Source: Muscardinus avellanarius (Eukaryota > Chordata > Mammalia > Rodentia > Gliridae). From it: 64,000 nt of DNA. Location of the stretch: assembly GCA_963383645.1 (NCBI GenBank), contig OY726572.1:70494856-70558855 (forward strand), written 5' to 3'. Shown here piece by piece: positions 33,966-44,771 of the stretch. The translations under genes and the position numbers were made by a program. Numbering within the stretch: position 1 is the first letter of the stretch; each line of letters starts with the position of its first letter. Below the pieces are notes generated by a model. That model saw only the letters and a list, made by a program, of their open reading frames with translations, had not been told where the DNA came from and did not search any database.

Positions 33966-34349
33966 TTTGGATGAGAAGTCTCTGATGATACAATTTCTTA
34001 GCTTGTAGGTCCCAGGAAGAAGATAGCAGGTGAGTTTTTTTCTTTTTTTGTTCTCTTTCTTCCCCTTGCTACCTCTGTGCTGAGTTGTGTAACATGTTTC
34101 ACTTGCCTTTCCCCTCGAGGTGAGCAGGGAGTTGAGAGTTTTTCCCCAATTTCTGTCCTGTGCTAGGGGAAGTGATCATGAATTTCTTCTACTGTCACTA
34201 ATGTGGCTAGGTTCATGCTCGCCTAGTATGCAGGAGTCTCTTAACTGTTTTCTGGGTTTCTCACAAAGAAAATTGGCATTTGCATTAATGCTGAATGGTT
34301 GTCTCAACTGGGAAAGGAAGATTTGGGGTTTCCTATTCTACTATCTTGT
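33966..34349. other. unassigned DNA beside old L1
   Basis: CCTATTCTACTATCTTG near 34330 recalls the reversed 5' region of old L1 elements, but the match is too weak to call. The plus frame 34120-34422 has no recognised protein and runs into the poly(T)/GT tract. Confidence 0.35.
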
Positions 34350-34361
34350 AAATGTAAGAGC

Positions 34362-34417
<56 letters not shown>

Positions 34418-34616
34418 GGTGATGGAACAGGGGCATTCTACCTCCAAGCTACACCCCAGTACTATTTTTTATTCTTTATTTTGAAAGAGGATCTCACTGA
34501 GTTGCAAAGGGCATAAGTAGTAGCTGAGGCTGCCTGCAAACTGCGATCCTCCTGTCTCAGCCTCCCAAATGCTGGGATTACAAGCATTTGCCACCATGCC
34601 TGGCTAAATGTCAGAG
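34350..34616 (-). mobile_element. B1-ID SINE with T/GT tail tract and TSD
   Basis: The element (34361-34605) has T20 and (GT)14 at its left (tail) side and the reversed B1 head at the right. AAATGTAAGAG (34350-34360) and AAATGTCAGAG (34606-34616) are the target duplication. GAGTTGCAAAGGGC in the linker groups it with the copies at 12.5 and 13.7 kb. Confidence 0.9.
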
Positions 34617-34789
34617 TTTTAATTTCTTTTATGTATTGAGCTTTAGGTGCAAAAATGGGCCCATTTTTGCATTTTTACTATTTTCTATGAACATGTCTAT
34701 TATAAAATGTATACTGCTATATTTTATAACTATAGCACATTTTACTGACTGGGTAGAGCTGGTGGCACAGTAGTTTTTCTTTTCTTTTT

Positions 34790-34990
34790 TATTTGTTTAT
34801 TTATTTATTTTTTGGTTCTAGGGATTAAACCTAGAGCCACTCTATTTCTTAGCTATAACCCTAGGAAGCCATTTTTATTTTGCATCAGAGTTTCTTTAAC
34901 TTACCACGTACTGGCTTTGAACCTATAATCTTTCTATCTCAGTCTCCCAAGTGCTAGGATTACAGGTGTGTATCACCCACACAGCTGGTA
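34790..34990 (-). mobile_element. B1-ID SINE, diverged
   Basis: The reverse strand shows CAGCTGTGTGGGTGATACACACC as the head at the right and an ID-like half at the left, with an ATTT-rich tail at 34790-34812. Confidence 0.78.
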
Positions 34991-35017
34991 CACAGTGACC
35001 TTTAAAAAAGAGTGAGT

Positions 35018-35250
35018 TCAGCAGGGCGTGGTGGTGCATACTTGTAATCCCAGCATTCAGGAGGGTGAAACTGGAGGATCCTGGTTGACAGACAGTCTCA
35101 GTTACTTAGCAAGGATCTTTGTGACTCATTGAGACCCTGTTTCCAAACTGAAAAGACTAAAAAATAGGGATGAGGGTGTAGCTTGGAGGCACAATGCTCC
35201 TGGGTTTCATCTCCGGTACCACAACACACACACACACACACACACACACA
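35018..35250 (+). mobile_element. B1-ID dimeric SINE with (CA)n tail
   Basis: The head is AGCAGGGCGTGGTGGTGCATAC. The linker is duplicated and the ID half has GATGAGGGTGTAGCTTGGAGGC. The tail has become a CA run at 35223-35250. Confidence 0.88.
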
Positions 35251-35577
35251 GAATGAAATGTCTTAGATTTTTAGTCTGGTCTCTACTTTTGAAATCTCCT
35301 CTCTCTCTTTCTTTCTCTCTCTCTTGTTTATTTCACATTTTTCTTACGAAATAGGTCTTTTTTAATACATGTTGTTTTAGTAGTAGAGTTGTAATCAAGT
35401 CTTGTGAAGTCCTTTGTTAAATTGTCTACACCAAGAAATTCAAACTTGCAAAGTTTGATTATAGACATTTCAATAGTATATTTAAAAAGAACTATAAAAG
35501 AAGGACAGCCTTACAAATAAATATTCTTAGTCAACTGAAGTGTTTTTCCATGTGTTTTTGTTATCAATCCCAAGCTG
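35251..35577. other. unique DNA, no gene seen
   Basis: A CTCT-rich patch at 35298-35325 is the only structure noticed. Confidence 0.4.
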
Positions 35578-35985
35578 CTTAGTCTGCCTGTGCTGCTCTA
35601 AAACAAAAACAAAACATACAAAAACAAGACAGACAAATAACTGAGGCTAGGTCATTTATACACAAGTCATGTTTTCTCATGGTTCTGGAAGCTGGAAGAC
35701 CAAGCTCAAGGAATTGGAGGGTTCAGTTGCCTGGTAAGGGTCCTGTGCCTCTGTTTCCAAGATGGTACCTTGTCACTGCATCTTCACCTGGTGGAAGGCA
35801 GAAGGCCAGAAAGGCTGAGTGTTGAGCTAAGCGTCTGCCTCTTTTAAAATGGTCTTAAGATTCATGTGCAAGGAGGAGCCTTCAATACCTGACCATCTCC
35901 TAAAGCTCCTCTGTTAGCCGTATCTCTTCAAACCATATCACATTCTTCATGAAGTTGCTTTGAGGAGGTGACTTAGTTCATCACC
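35578..35985 (-). mobile_element. MaLR-type LTR (MLT1/MST-like)
   Basis: In reverse the LTR 3' end begins at CTTAGTCTGCCTGTGCTGC, followed by TGAGGCTAGGTCATTTATA and CTCATGGTTCTGGAAGCTGG. TTCCAAGATGGTACCTTG and CACCTGGTGGAAGGCAGAAGG follow. It is a solo LTR. Confidence 0.65.
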
Positions 35986-36458
35986 CTAATCAAATATTGT
36001 TCCAGTCTGCCTCAGTATCCTTATTTCCCAGCATCCCACCTAACCAGAGCTCTTATCACAGAAGTCAGTAGGACTGTGCTTAGCTATATAACCATAGTCA
36101 CCTAGGCATATATTTTTTATGGCTAAGGTATGATCTTATAGAGTTTCATATATTAATGTTAAGTTAAATTTTCTATTTATATCCATGTAAACACAAACTA
36201 ATCAGACTTTTCATTTACCAATAGTGATTTTTAAATAATTGAAATAAGGATTTTGAAGAACTCTATTATTTTAAAATTAAACTATGGTCAATATTTAATA
36301 TTATAGATAAAATTCATTGTAAAGTATTTTCTAAATAATCAAAAGTTAGAGACATAGAAAGTTACCCATATTCTAACTACTATGAACAACCTTAGTCCTT
36401 TTTAATGTGTATATCTAATGTATATATACATACATATGCATGCATTTATGTATATATG
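35986..36458. other. unique DNA, no gene seen
   Basis: AT-rich with TATATACATA words at 36415-36460; no element recognised. Confidence 0.4.
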
Positions 36459-36674
36459 TACACAACATTTTTTTCTTTTTTTGTGGTACTGGGGTTCCTG
36501 GAAGCCCTTCTACCTCCGGGCTCCACTCCCAGACACCTATTTTGTATTTTTATTTGGAAACAGGGTCTCTTAAGCCAGTGCACGCGCCTAGCTTCGAACC
36601 TGCGCGATCCTCCTGTCTCTGCCTCCCAAGCGCGGGGATTACAAGCATGCGCCACCACACCCAGCTACACAACA
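36459..36674 (-). mobile_element. young-subfamily B1-ID SINE with TSD
   Basis: The element (36468-36665) is flanked by TACACAACA (36459-36467 and 36666-36674). In reverse it reads GCTGGGTGTGGTGGCGCATGC as the head, and ends with the shortened ID half typical of the young subfamily (GGAGCCCGGAGGTAGAAGGG then TTCCAGGAACCCCAGTACC). Several CpGs survive. Confidence 0.93.
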
Positions 36675-36677
36675 ATT

Positions 36678-36810
36678 TTTAACATACTTTTATTGGTCCA
36701 CTGTAATCTCATATCAAAAGGTAGTTCAGAGTGATAGGGACATACATCACACAACACTTGGTAATACTCCCCAAGCTCCCTTCCTATTCTTTCCCCTAAC
36801 CTGTGCATAT
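36678..36810 (-). mobile_element. L1 3' UTR tail
   Basis: CTTTTATTGGTCCACTGTAATC and a reversed C-rich 3' UTR segment (CCCAAGCTCCCTTCC) mark the end of a severely truncated L1. It lies directly beside the SINE insertion. Confidence 0.65.
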
Positions 36811-37344
36811 ATTAAGATTCACATATATTTTTTTATAAAAATAAATTACATTTTTACTTTTGGGGGTAACTTGATGTGTCAGTTCACAGTTATGATAGTT
36901 ACTAAACAAATTTGGGGTTCTTTTCTTTCATATAGTGATTTCCAGAGGTGTATATTTAATGCCTGAAAAAATGGCTTCATAGACTCTGAGAAGCCTAGCA
37001 ATCTTTTATTTGCTTTACTATATCTTGCATGTGGCTATTATTGGCTAGGTCATAAGAGAGCTTCTGTAACTCCAGAAACAAAATCTACTCCCAGGCTGAA
37101 AGAGAAAGGTGTAAAAAAGGGGCTTCAGAAGAAAAGTAGAACCATCTTTGAAAAAACTCTTCTAGATGTTCACTGATATATCATTAAAGGGCCAGTCCTT
37201 TAAGCATTCAACTGGCTTTTTCTTGCTATCCCAGATACAATGAACTCTAATACAGAAGAATAAAGAATTATAGGTGCTCGTAATTAATATCTGTGCCATA
37301 TGAATTTACCATTCAATATTTTCCTACACAAACATATTTTATAG

Positions 37345-37640
37345 GGAAATATATATTTATTGGTGCATTGTGATCAGATATTATAGGTATATGCACCCTA
37401 TCTTTTAACCAAGTCCCTTGGATCTGACATTAGTGTTTCAAATTCTTTGTGCCTATGTTGAAGGCTATGATGAACATCCCTATAGTTGTATTTCTGTATA
37501 TCTAGGATTATATCCTTAGAATAAATTTCTAGAAGTGGAATTACTAGATGAAAGGACATGCATCATTTTAAGACTTTTTGATGGGTATTGCCACAAATCG
37601 GGCTTCCGATCTTTGTGTATTTATCATTTCTTGACTTGTA
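37345..37640 (-). mobile_element. L1 3' tail joined to older L1M ORF2 fragment
   Basis: TTTATTGGTGCATTGTGATC (37357 on) is a young L1 3' end of about 60 bp. From about 37440, CTATGATGAACATCCCTATAG, AGAAGTGGAATTACTAGATGAAAGG and TTTGATGGGTATTGCC are the reversed ORF2 C-terminal region of an L1M. Confidence 0.6.
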
Positions 37641-40118
37641 ATTTTGGGCAGAACCCCATGATTTAGGATGGTGTTTCTCAAATTTCATCTACTGCATTTA
37701 TTTCCTCTTGCCATTAAAGAAATGCTTGCTTAAGTTAATAGGAAGATGAGCATGGTTTGTGATGAAATCTCATAGAGGTAGTGTCTATTTTGATGAACTA
37801 TTATGAGTAAATTATTAAATCCTACTAAAAACGGCCATCTGTATTGCCATGTACATTAGCTCAGAACATAAAAAAGGCTGCAGATAAGCTGGGGAATTGT
37901 TACTGTTCCATGGAATACACTCAATCATCACCGTAGAGAAGGAAGAGATTGTTTCTTATAATCATTAAAGTAAATTGTAATGGTTAGGAGTTCATTCTAT
38001 GATATACCAAGACTTGATTTGAAACCATAAGCATAAACATTTAGTTTTTACACATACACACACAGGCACACACACCCATAGAATTATTCAATATGTAGGT
38101 GCAGTTCAATACCCATAAAACATTCCCAAGGAAGCATTTAAAAAATGTGGTGTGTAAGGCTTTACAGAAAATTTTATCGTCTTAAGATATGATTGTGATA
38201 GGAAATTCTATTAAGATGAAATCCAAAGAGAATTATTACTCTTTTTCTCTTCTTTAAAATTAATTTTTTGGTAGGAATATAGAGCAAGGGAGAAAACTGT
38301 CTCTCCTGGTGGGTAGACATTTTTGGTATAACTGGTTGTGAATGTAAATGAAAAGAAATGTAAGAATCAAGAGTCATTTAGAAAGATAGAGAATGCCACT
38401 CAAATTAAATTAAGATAACAAATGCTAATTTTGGAGCAAATTGAGACAGTAAAGCAAAACAAAGCAACAGTCAGGCAAATAATGAATGAAATAAATATGC
38501 ACTGTGTTATGCCCCCGACAAGAGATAAACAGATAAAAATATCAGCTAGACAGCTCCAAATCTAGGGGGAGCATCATTAAATTCTCTTTCACTGATCTTT
38601 ATCACTTCTGCTCAATTTCTTCTGTTACTAAAGTATTTGGCTTAACGGATCACAAACATTTATTGAATTTGTTTAACTTGATCTTATAAAAAGCTCTCCT
38701 ATAGACAGGTGGCATTTTGCAATCATATGAACATTACTATATTTTGGTACTGAATGTATTTTTTATACATTTAAAAAATCCCTAAAAATATTAATTTAAG
38801 AAAATTAAACATTTTTTTCGCATGTTTACCTTACTTTCTGGTTCTTTTCCCCACTTCCTCCACATCATCACAGTTCAGAGATGTCAGGAACATATAACAT
38901 TGGTTTTAATTTAATTTAATTTTAATTTATTTATTTTCTGAATTTACCTAGTTGGAATTTACAAATAAAGAGTTTATATTCAAGTTAGAAAATGTGATGA
39001 CTTTGTAGATGTAGATGTATATATTTTGGAAAATGATGACCACAATCTAGTTCATGGAAGGAACTTCTCCCAAGATAAACCAGAAAGGCCTGAGAGGCTT
39101 TCTCATGGTTGCACAGTATGTTTATGTCCGTGTGAAAGATTAAATGAATTGCATATTAGATAACTTACTTTGTTTTGTTTTAGCTTCAGTAGGAGATATT
39201 TACCACTTACAAATAAGTATAATGGATAATATAGTTAATGCCCATGTATAACCAACCTAGTTTGAGAATTCAAATATTAACAATATAGTTGAAGTCCCCT
39301 GTGGTTTATTTATATAGTGAAAGCATCAGTAGAACTAAGTGAATCATAGTATATATACCAGTAAGAATAAACTTGAAAACATAATGTTGGTTTGAGAAAA
39401 ATCAAGTTGTATAAAATAAGATATAGTAGGATAATATAAATATAGCATTCAGCTGTAAGACATGTGACATACATTATATACTATATAATGCATCTTATAA
39501 GATATTACACAGTAAGTATCTTGTATATACTTAATATGTACATTTATGCAGGGATATACATATTATATAATATGCATGTATTACTATAAATACACTGTAT
39601 TACACACTACAGTATTATGTATTATACATGTCTCCTATGTAGTGTATAAGTACACATAGTCTAAAATGTTAGAAAAAAGTGCTAAATATTGCTTAGTAAA
39701 CACATGTATATAATTAATTATTAACTCTTAATTTTAAGCATATTATTCTGCATAAAGGAAACATACTTTTCATAGGAATAGACACATATAGTTATAGATA
39801 CCAGTATTTGACTGCTCTAGATTTCAAAAGTGTACATCAGGACTGATGATGACTTTCCTGTGGGTGGACTGAAGAACTACCAAACATTGATTGCTTGCTT
39901 AACAAGTGGTGAGCATGGAGATGAGTGTTTTCTTATGAAGACTCGCAGCACACTCTAAGGTCAGTATGAGGAATCACTATTGTCTTTAGCCATTTTACCT
40001 CCCACGCACATTTATTCCCCTACTTTCTCCAGGTACTCCACCCTGTACCCTCTCTTTACATCCCAAATTAACCATTTGCCTGAAGGTCCCCATAGCTTTG
40101 GAACATACCCAAAAACTT
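37641..40118. other. 2.5 kb repeat-poor unique DNA
   Basis: No recognised mobile element or gene. There are short ATTTAATTTTAATTT and TATATA-rich patches at 38905-38935 and 39410-39620. It is the second of the three repeat-poor stretches. Confidence 0.4.
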
Positions 40119-40119
40119 T

Positions 40120-40343
40120 ATCTTTTTTTTTTTTTTTTTTTTGTAGTACTGGGGATTGAACCCAGGGGTATTCTCGCTCTGAGCTACACTCCCAGCCATA
40201 TTTTATTCTTTGTTTTGAAACAGGGTCTCATTAAGTTCTGGAGGGCCTCACTAAGTAGCTGAGGCTGGCCGTGAACCTGCAATCTTCCTGTCTCAGCCTC
40301 CCAAGTACTGGAATTACAAGCGTGTGCTATCACACCCAGCTCT
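40120..40343 (-). mobile_element. B1-ID dimeric SINE
   Basis: The T18 tail complement lies at 40124-40142. The ID half keeps an intact reversed B box (GGATTGAACCCAGGGG), and the head at the right is reversed GCTGGGTGTGATAGCACACGC. This older copy retains the ID promoter. Confidence 0.9.
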
Positions 40344-40980
40344 TTTTATCTCGTTAAAGGTGGCTATGACCCTCCCCAGTAGATGGAGGCTGAGTAGGAA
40401 ACTCAAGTGATCATTTTCCCACAGAAAAACTAATTTGAACAGCTGTTTATTCACCAAACGACCTTCACAAGAGCTAATTAAGCCAGATGAAAGACAATAG
40501 TGCCTGATTTTAGGGTAATAAAAAGAAAAGAAACACTGAGAAAAGCAAACTCCTTTTTCCAACTCCAAGAAGTGTAGAGAAGATGACCACTCAAAAGTCC
40601 AGGCTTTAAACAAGTTCATCACCAGGTCTGCCACAGTAAAGTCCAGTGCCAGACAGACCCAAGATGGGTCTCATGACCACAAGTACCTGCACAGTCTCGG
40701 GGTGCTCACCGGCCCATGCCATAGATGGAGGCAGTGCAGGCCAAATGCGTCCATCTACCGGTGCAGGCCTTCTGCTAGTGCACAGTCCTCTGCTTGATGG
40801 TGAGGCAGGCTCAGAGGCTCTGTTTATGAGCTCTGGCCTGGGTATGGGCCTTTGCTTTCTGCCTGGCACTGAGTCTCATCACAACTCCAAGACAAAGTTC
40901 CACATTATTTTTTGTGCCCTGCTTCCTAGCCGGTAGATTTTTTGCTCCTCTTCTTCTACTTAAGTTATGAAAAGGGATGG
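40344..40980. other. unassigned, GC-richer block at 40620-40930
   Basis: The block 40620-40930 is clearly richer in G+C than its surroundings. It is open on both strands (96 codons plus at 40646-40936, 87 codons minus at 40606-40869), but neither translation resembles a protein I recognise. There is no poly(A) or target duplication to prove a processed pseudogene. It could equally be part of an unrecognised LTR. Confidence 0.35.
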
Positions 40981-40984
40981 TATA

Positions 40985-42265
40985 GGCAATTAGTCATCTA
41001 GCTATTGTAGCAGGATATTGGCATAAAAATAGACACATAGAGTAATAGAATAAGATATGAAGCCTAGAGATCTACTCATCCATCTACAGATGAAGGAATT
41101 TGACAAAGATGCTAAGAACATCTATTGGGAAAAGGGTAATCTTTTTTAATATATGGTGCTGGGAAAGTTGGATATTCATATACATATGAATGAAGCTAGA
41201 CCACTATTTCTTACCATTTACCAAGATCAACCCAAGATAGATTAAATGCTTGAATATTAAGACTGAAACTATGAAACTACGAGAATAAAACAGAGAGGAA
41301 ACACTTCAGGATATTAAAATGGGCAATTTTTTTTTAACAAAACCACCCAAAGCACAGGCAATATAACATAAATGGACAAATAGGATTAGTCAACTTAAAA
41401 GTCTTTTGCACAGTAAAAGAAACACCTAACAGAGTAAAGGAATAACCTACAGAATTGAAGAAGCTATACACTAACAATGCAAACTACATATTTGACAATG
41501 GATTAATACAAAAAATATATAATAAACTAAAATATTTCAATAGAAAAAAAGTAACCCAATTAAAAATCTGCAATATATCTGGATTGACATTTCTGAAAAG
41601 AAGAGATAAAAATGCCCACAGATATATGGAAAAATTGTTCAAAATCACTAATCACCAGGGAAACAAATCAAAACCAGAAAAGACATCATCTCACTCCAGT
41701 AAGAAGAGCTGTTATGAAAAAGACAAAAGGTAACACATGTTGGTAATAAAGGAAATACAGTTCACATATAAGGTAGAATATTATTCATTCACAAAATAAT
41801 GAAATCATGTCATTTTCAACAAGGTGGATGAAATTGGAAAAAAATATGTTAGGTAAAATTATCCAGGCTCAGAAAGACAAGTACTATATGATCTTGCTGA
41901 TATTTAGAATCTGAAGAAGCTGATCTTATGGACGTCGAGAGCAGAAGAGTTGACAGAGGCTGAGAAAACCAGAACAGGGCAGGGAGGAAGACTGGCTGAT
42001 CAGTGGGTACTAACTTACAGTTAGGAAGAGTTTGTCTGTTCTAATATATAGCAGAGTGACTAGAGATAGCAATTATGTGTCATACATTTAAAAAAACTAT
42101 AAGATGTTTTTAATTCTTTCACTAAAAAGGAATGATGCTCAAAGAGATGTATACATGAAAATTGATTTAACCATTATACAATATATGCATATATTGATAT
42201 ATAATCATATGGCATCCCATGTGTAATTTTAATGTTTTTATATATCAGTTAAAATAAATTTAATT
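40985..42265 (+). mobile_element. old L1M ORF2 3' part and 3' UTR
   Basis: Plus-oriented landmarks in order begin with TGTAGCAGGATATTGGCATAAAAATAG, GGTGCTGGGAAAGTTGG, CAAAGCACAGGCAAT and AACCTACAGAATTG. CATCATCTCACTCCAGTAAG, AAGACAAGTACTATATGATC and GATCAGTGGGTACTAACTTAC follow. The AATTAAA-type 3' end is near 42262. It is a 5'-truncated L1MA/L1MB-like copy with frames broken throughout. The 92-codon frame at 41455-41733 is a fragment of it. Confidence 0.85.
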
Positions 42266-43115
42266 GAAAAATACTCTGAATGCATCTTTGTCTTGAATAG
42301 CTGATTGTTCCCTCCTTCAGGTTAACTCACACATATCTCTATTTTAGCCCTTATAATAGCATGTTTGCATTATCTATGCTATGGCATCTTCTTAGACTTA
42401 TTTTCTTTAGTAAAGATGCTCTAAGAATATAAGTTTATATTTAAACCTATAATATACTTTTGTTGAGCTGAACTTGTTAAGGGCAAGAGAGAAGGCTGGT
42501 TGGGGGTAAAAGAAAAAGCAGTAGCAAAATAGTAAAGGAAGGCATTTCTTTGAGGATATGCTTGCAGCCTTTAATAACTCAAAGTACAAGGATTTGACTC
42601 TCAGAATTCTCACATTCTCAGCTGAGATCTGAAGGGGAGGAGGGGTCAGAGAAAGGGCACAGTGGAAGAAAACCACAAGTGCATGTGCTATAACCTCGCC
42701 TAAAATTATCCAGTCAGCAGCTGAGGAAATGTGAAACGTTGGGAGACACTGATGGTGCCTTGTGATAATGAGGTTATGAGAAAAGAAAAGAAATAGAAGA
42801 AAATGGTACCGAGAGGGAACAGGATGGACACAAATTGCTTGAATTATTGCTCACAAAACGTTTTCATTGGCCTCACCTTCTCTTTGTGAACTAATGAAGG
42901 TGGAAAAAAAATCCACAAATAAACGGAAACATCAGGGTAAATTGTCTTAAATGATAGGACCAGAGTCAACTAGGAGAAAATCTACTATTGAAAACACTAA
43001 GGATAGAAATTAAGCAATACATGATTAATAACTAGTTGGTTAGTGCTTACAACTAATGTTAAGGTTTCAAAAGGTTAAAGAAGTATAAGACATTCTTCCT
43101 GTTCTTAATAATGTC
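42266..43115. other. unique DNA, no gene seen
   Basis: No element recognised; short open frames only. Confidence 0.4.
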
Positions 43116-43119
43116 ACTC

Positions 43120-43855
43120 TATTAGCTCTTACTTATCCATGGTAAATATGTTTTAAGACCCCCAGTGGATGTCTAAAGCTATAGATAGTACCAAAACCTA
43201 TACATATTGTTTAATATGTATAAAGCATATACAGTATATATTTTCTATACACATTTACTTGTGACAAAGCTTAATTTATAAACCTCGTAAGAGATTAAAA
43301 ACAATAAAAATAAATTATAATAATATGCTGTGGTGAACGTTATATGAATATACTCTTTCTAAAAATATCTTGTACTTTAGATATTAACAAACTCAGCATA
43401 CAGTTTTTTTTCCTTACTAAGTCAAAACTTTCTCTTTTATTCAAAGGAAGACTTTTTGGCTTCTTTGTAGCATATGTTAATTGTCAACATCACTACTCTT
43501 TTGCTATGAGGTCATTATTAGGTAAAATAAGAGTTCCCTGAAGGCAAGTACTATCAAATCTTGCCAGGTGATTTGAAAACTAAGACTTCTACCAAGTGAA
43601 TACTGGACAGGTAGCATATACAGTGTGGATACACAAGAAAAAGAAAAAATAGATAATTAACATGGTGGGCAGGATGAAGTAGGATGAGGGATACAGGACA
43701 TCATCACATTAATCAGCACAGCATGGTTATTTAAACATTAACTAAATTAAGTTGAATGAACTGATTATTTCTAGAATCTTCCACTTAATATTTTTTAACC
43801 ATGTTTAACCAGTGGTAACTGAAATCATAAGTTGTGAATCCACAGATCAAAAAAC
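43120..43855 (-). mobile_element. Tigger1-derived MITE (TcMar-Tigger)
   Basis: This is the reverse orientation of the element at 26.3 kb. TATCCATGGTAAATATGTTTTAAGACC and CCCAGTGGATGTCTAAAGC come first, then AAGCTTAATTTATAAAC. Next are CATCACTACTCTTTTGC and GCATATACAGTGTGGATACAC, closing with GGTAACTGAAATCATAAGTTGTG. Both ends are present with a shortened interior. Confidence 0.78.
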
Positions 43856-44262
43856 CCTATGGAACATTTTTTGGGAAGTCAAGGTTTATCTGCACGAAAG
43901 AACTAGAAAATAGCACTGACTTTTGTGGTGTAAACCCTGTATATGGTGGTGATCCAGAAAGAAGAAAGCCAAGTGTCAGACAATGTGTTTGGATATATTT
44001 GAATTGTTTTGTTTGTTCTTCTCAATAACTGAAGAGTGCTACCTGCTTTTTATTTATGGATGAAGATCTTAAGTCTCCAGAAGGCTCACAAAAAATAAGT
44101 GAAAAGCAAGCTCATATAAACAACCAAACATAAAATGTCTCTCATTTGCTTAAGAAATATCAGTTGACATTATATTTTCTATCAGATCATGTCTACACTG
44201 CTGAACTAGTAATCAAGACTGAGGCACAATGTAGAAGAATCCAGGAAGAAGCCAGGTCTTAT
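43856..44262. other. unique DNA, no gene seen
   Basis: No element recognised. The 64-codon frame at 43834-44028 begins inside the Tigger1-derived element and has no protein motif. Confidence 0.4.
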
Positions 44263-44352
44263 TAGTCATTAACGAATAAGTCACTAATAAGTAAGTCACT
44301 GCTAATAAGTAAATCACTAATAAGTAAGTCACCAATAATAAGTAAGTCACCA
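44263..44352. repeat. short minisatellite, AATAAGTAAGTCACT unit
   Basis: About six imperfect units of 11-18 bp built on AATAAGTAAGTCACTAAT occupy this span. The open minus frame with repeated VTYLL-like residues is produced by the repeat. Confidence 0.85.
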
Positions 44353-44374
44353 CATTAGGAGGTTTTAAAAATTG

Positions 44375-44615
44375 AATTAAGGTAAATTTTATAGAAACCA
44401 AAATTTACCACTTTAACACAGCAGACTTTCCTTTTGTCCCTCTTTACCTAACAACCATAAGTTGGCTTTCTGCTTCTATGGATTTACCTAAACTGGTCTG
44501 GCTCTTTTCACTTGGTATAATGTTTTTAGGATTTATGCATACTCCTGTATAAGTCAGTACTTTATTACTCTTTTATTGACTGAATAATATACTCTATGTC
44601 CATTCCTGAGGCTAC
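44375..44615 (-). mobile_element. old L1M 3' UTR / ORF2 end
   Basis: AAATTTACCACTTTAACAC, CTTCTATGGATTTACCTAAACTGG and TTTCACTTGGTATAATGTTTTTAGG, then TATTGACTGAATAATATACTC, match the reversed L1M 3' end region. Confidence 0.6.
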
Positions 44616-44771
44616 AGAGAAGATACTGTGATTGTTAATCACATCAGGAACAATATGGTACAGAAGAGACAGAAGAAAGTCTTCAAAAGAAAATAGAGCT
44701 TTTGTTTATTTTATTTTATTTTTAATGGTATGCATCTCCATTTATTTATTTGCTTTAGGATTTAACTTCCT

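Noticed and set aside
36405..36734. 109-codon plus-strand open frame
   Set aside because: Antisense reading of a young SINE; the same peptide words appear at every other young SINE copy.
43834..44028. 64-codon open frame
   Set aside because: It begins within the end of a Tigger1-derived element and has no transposase or host motif.
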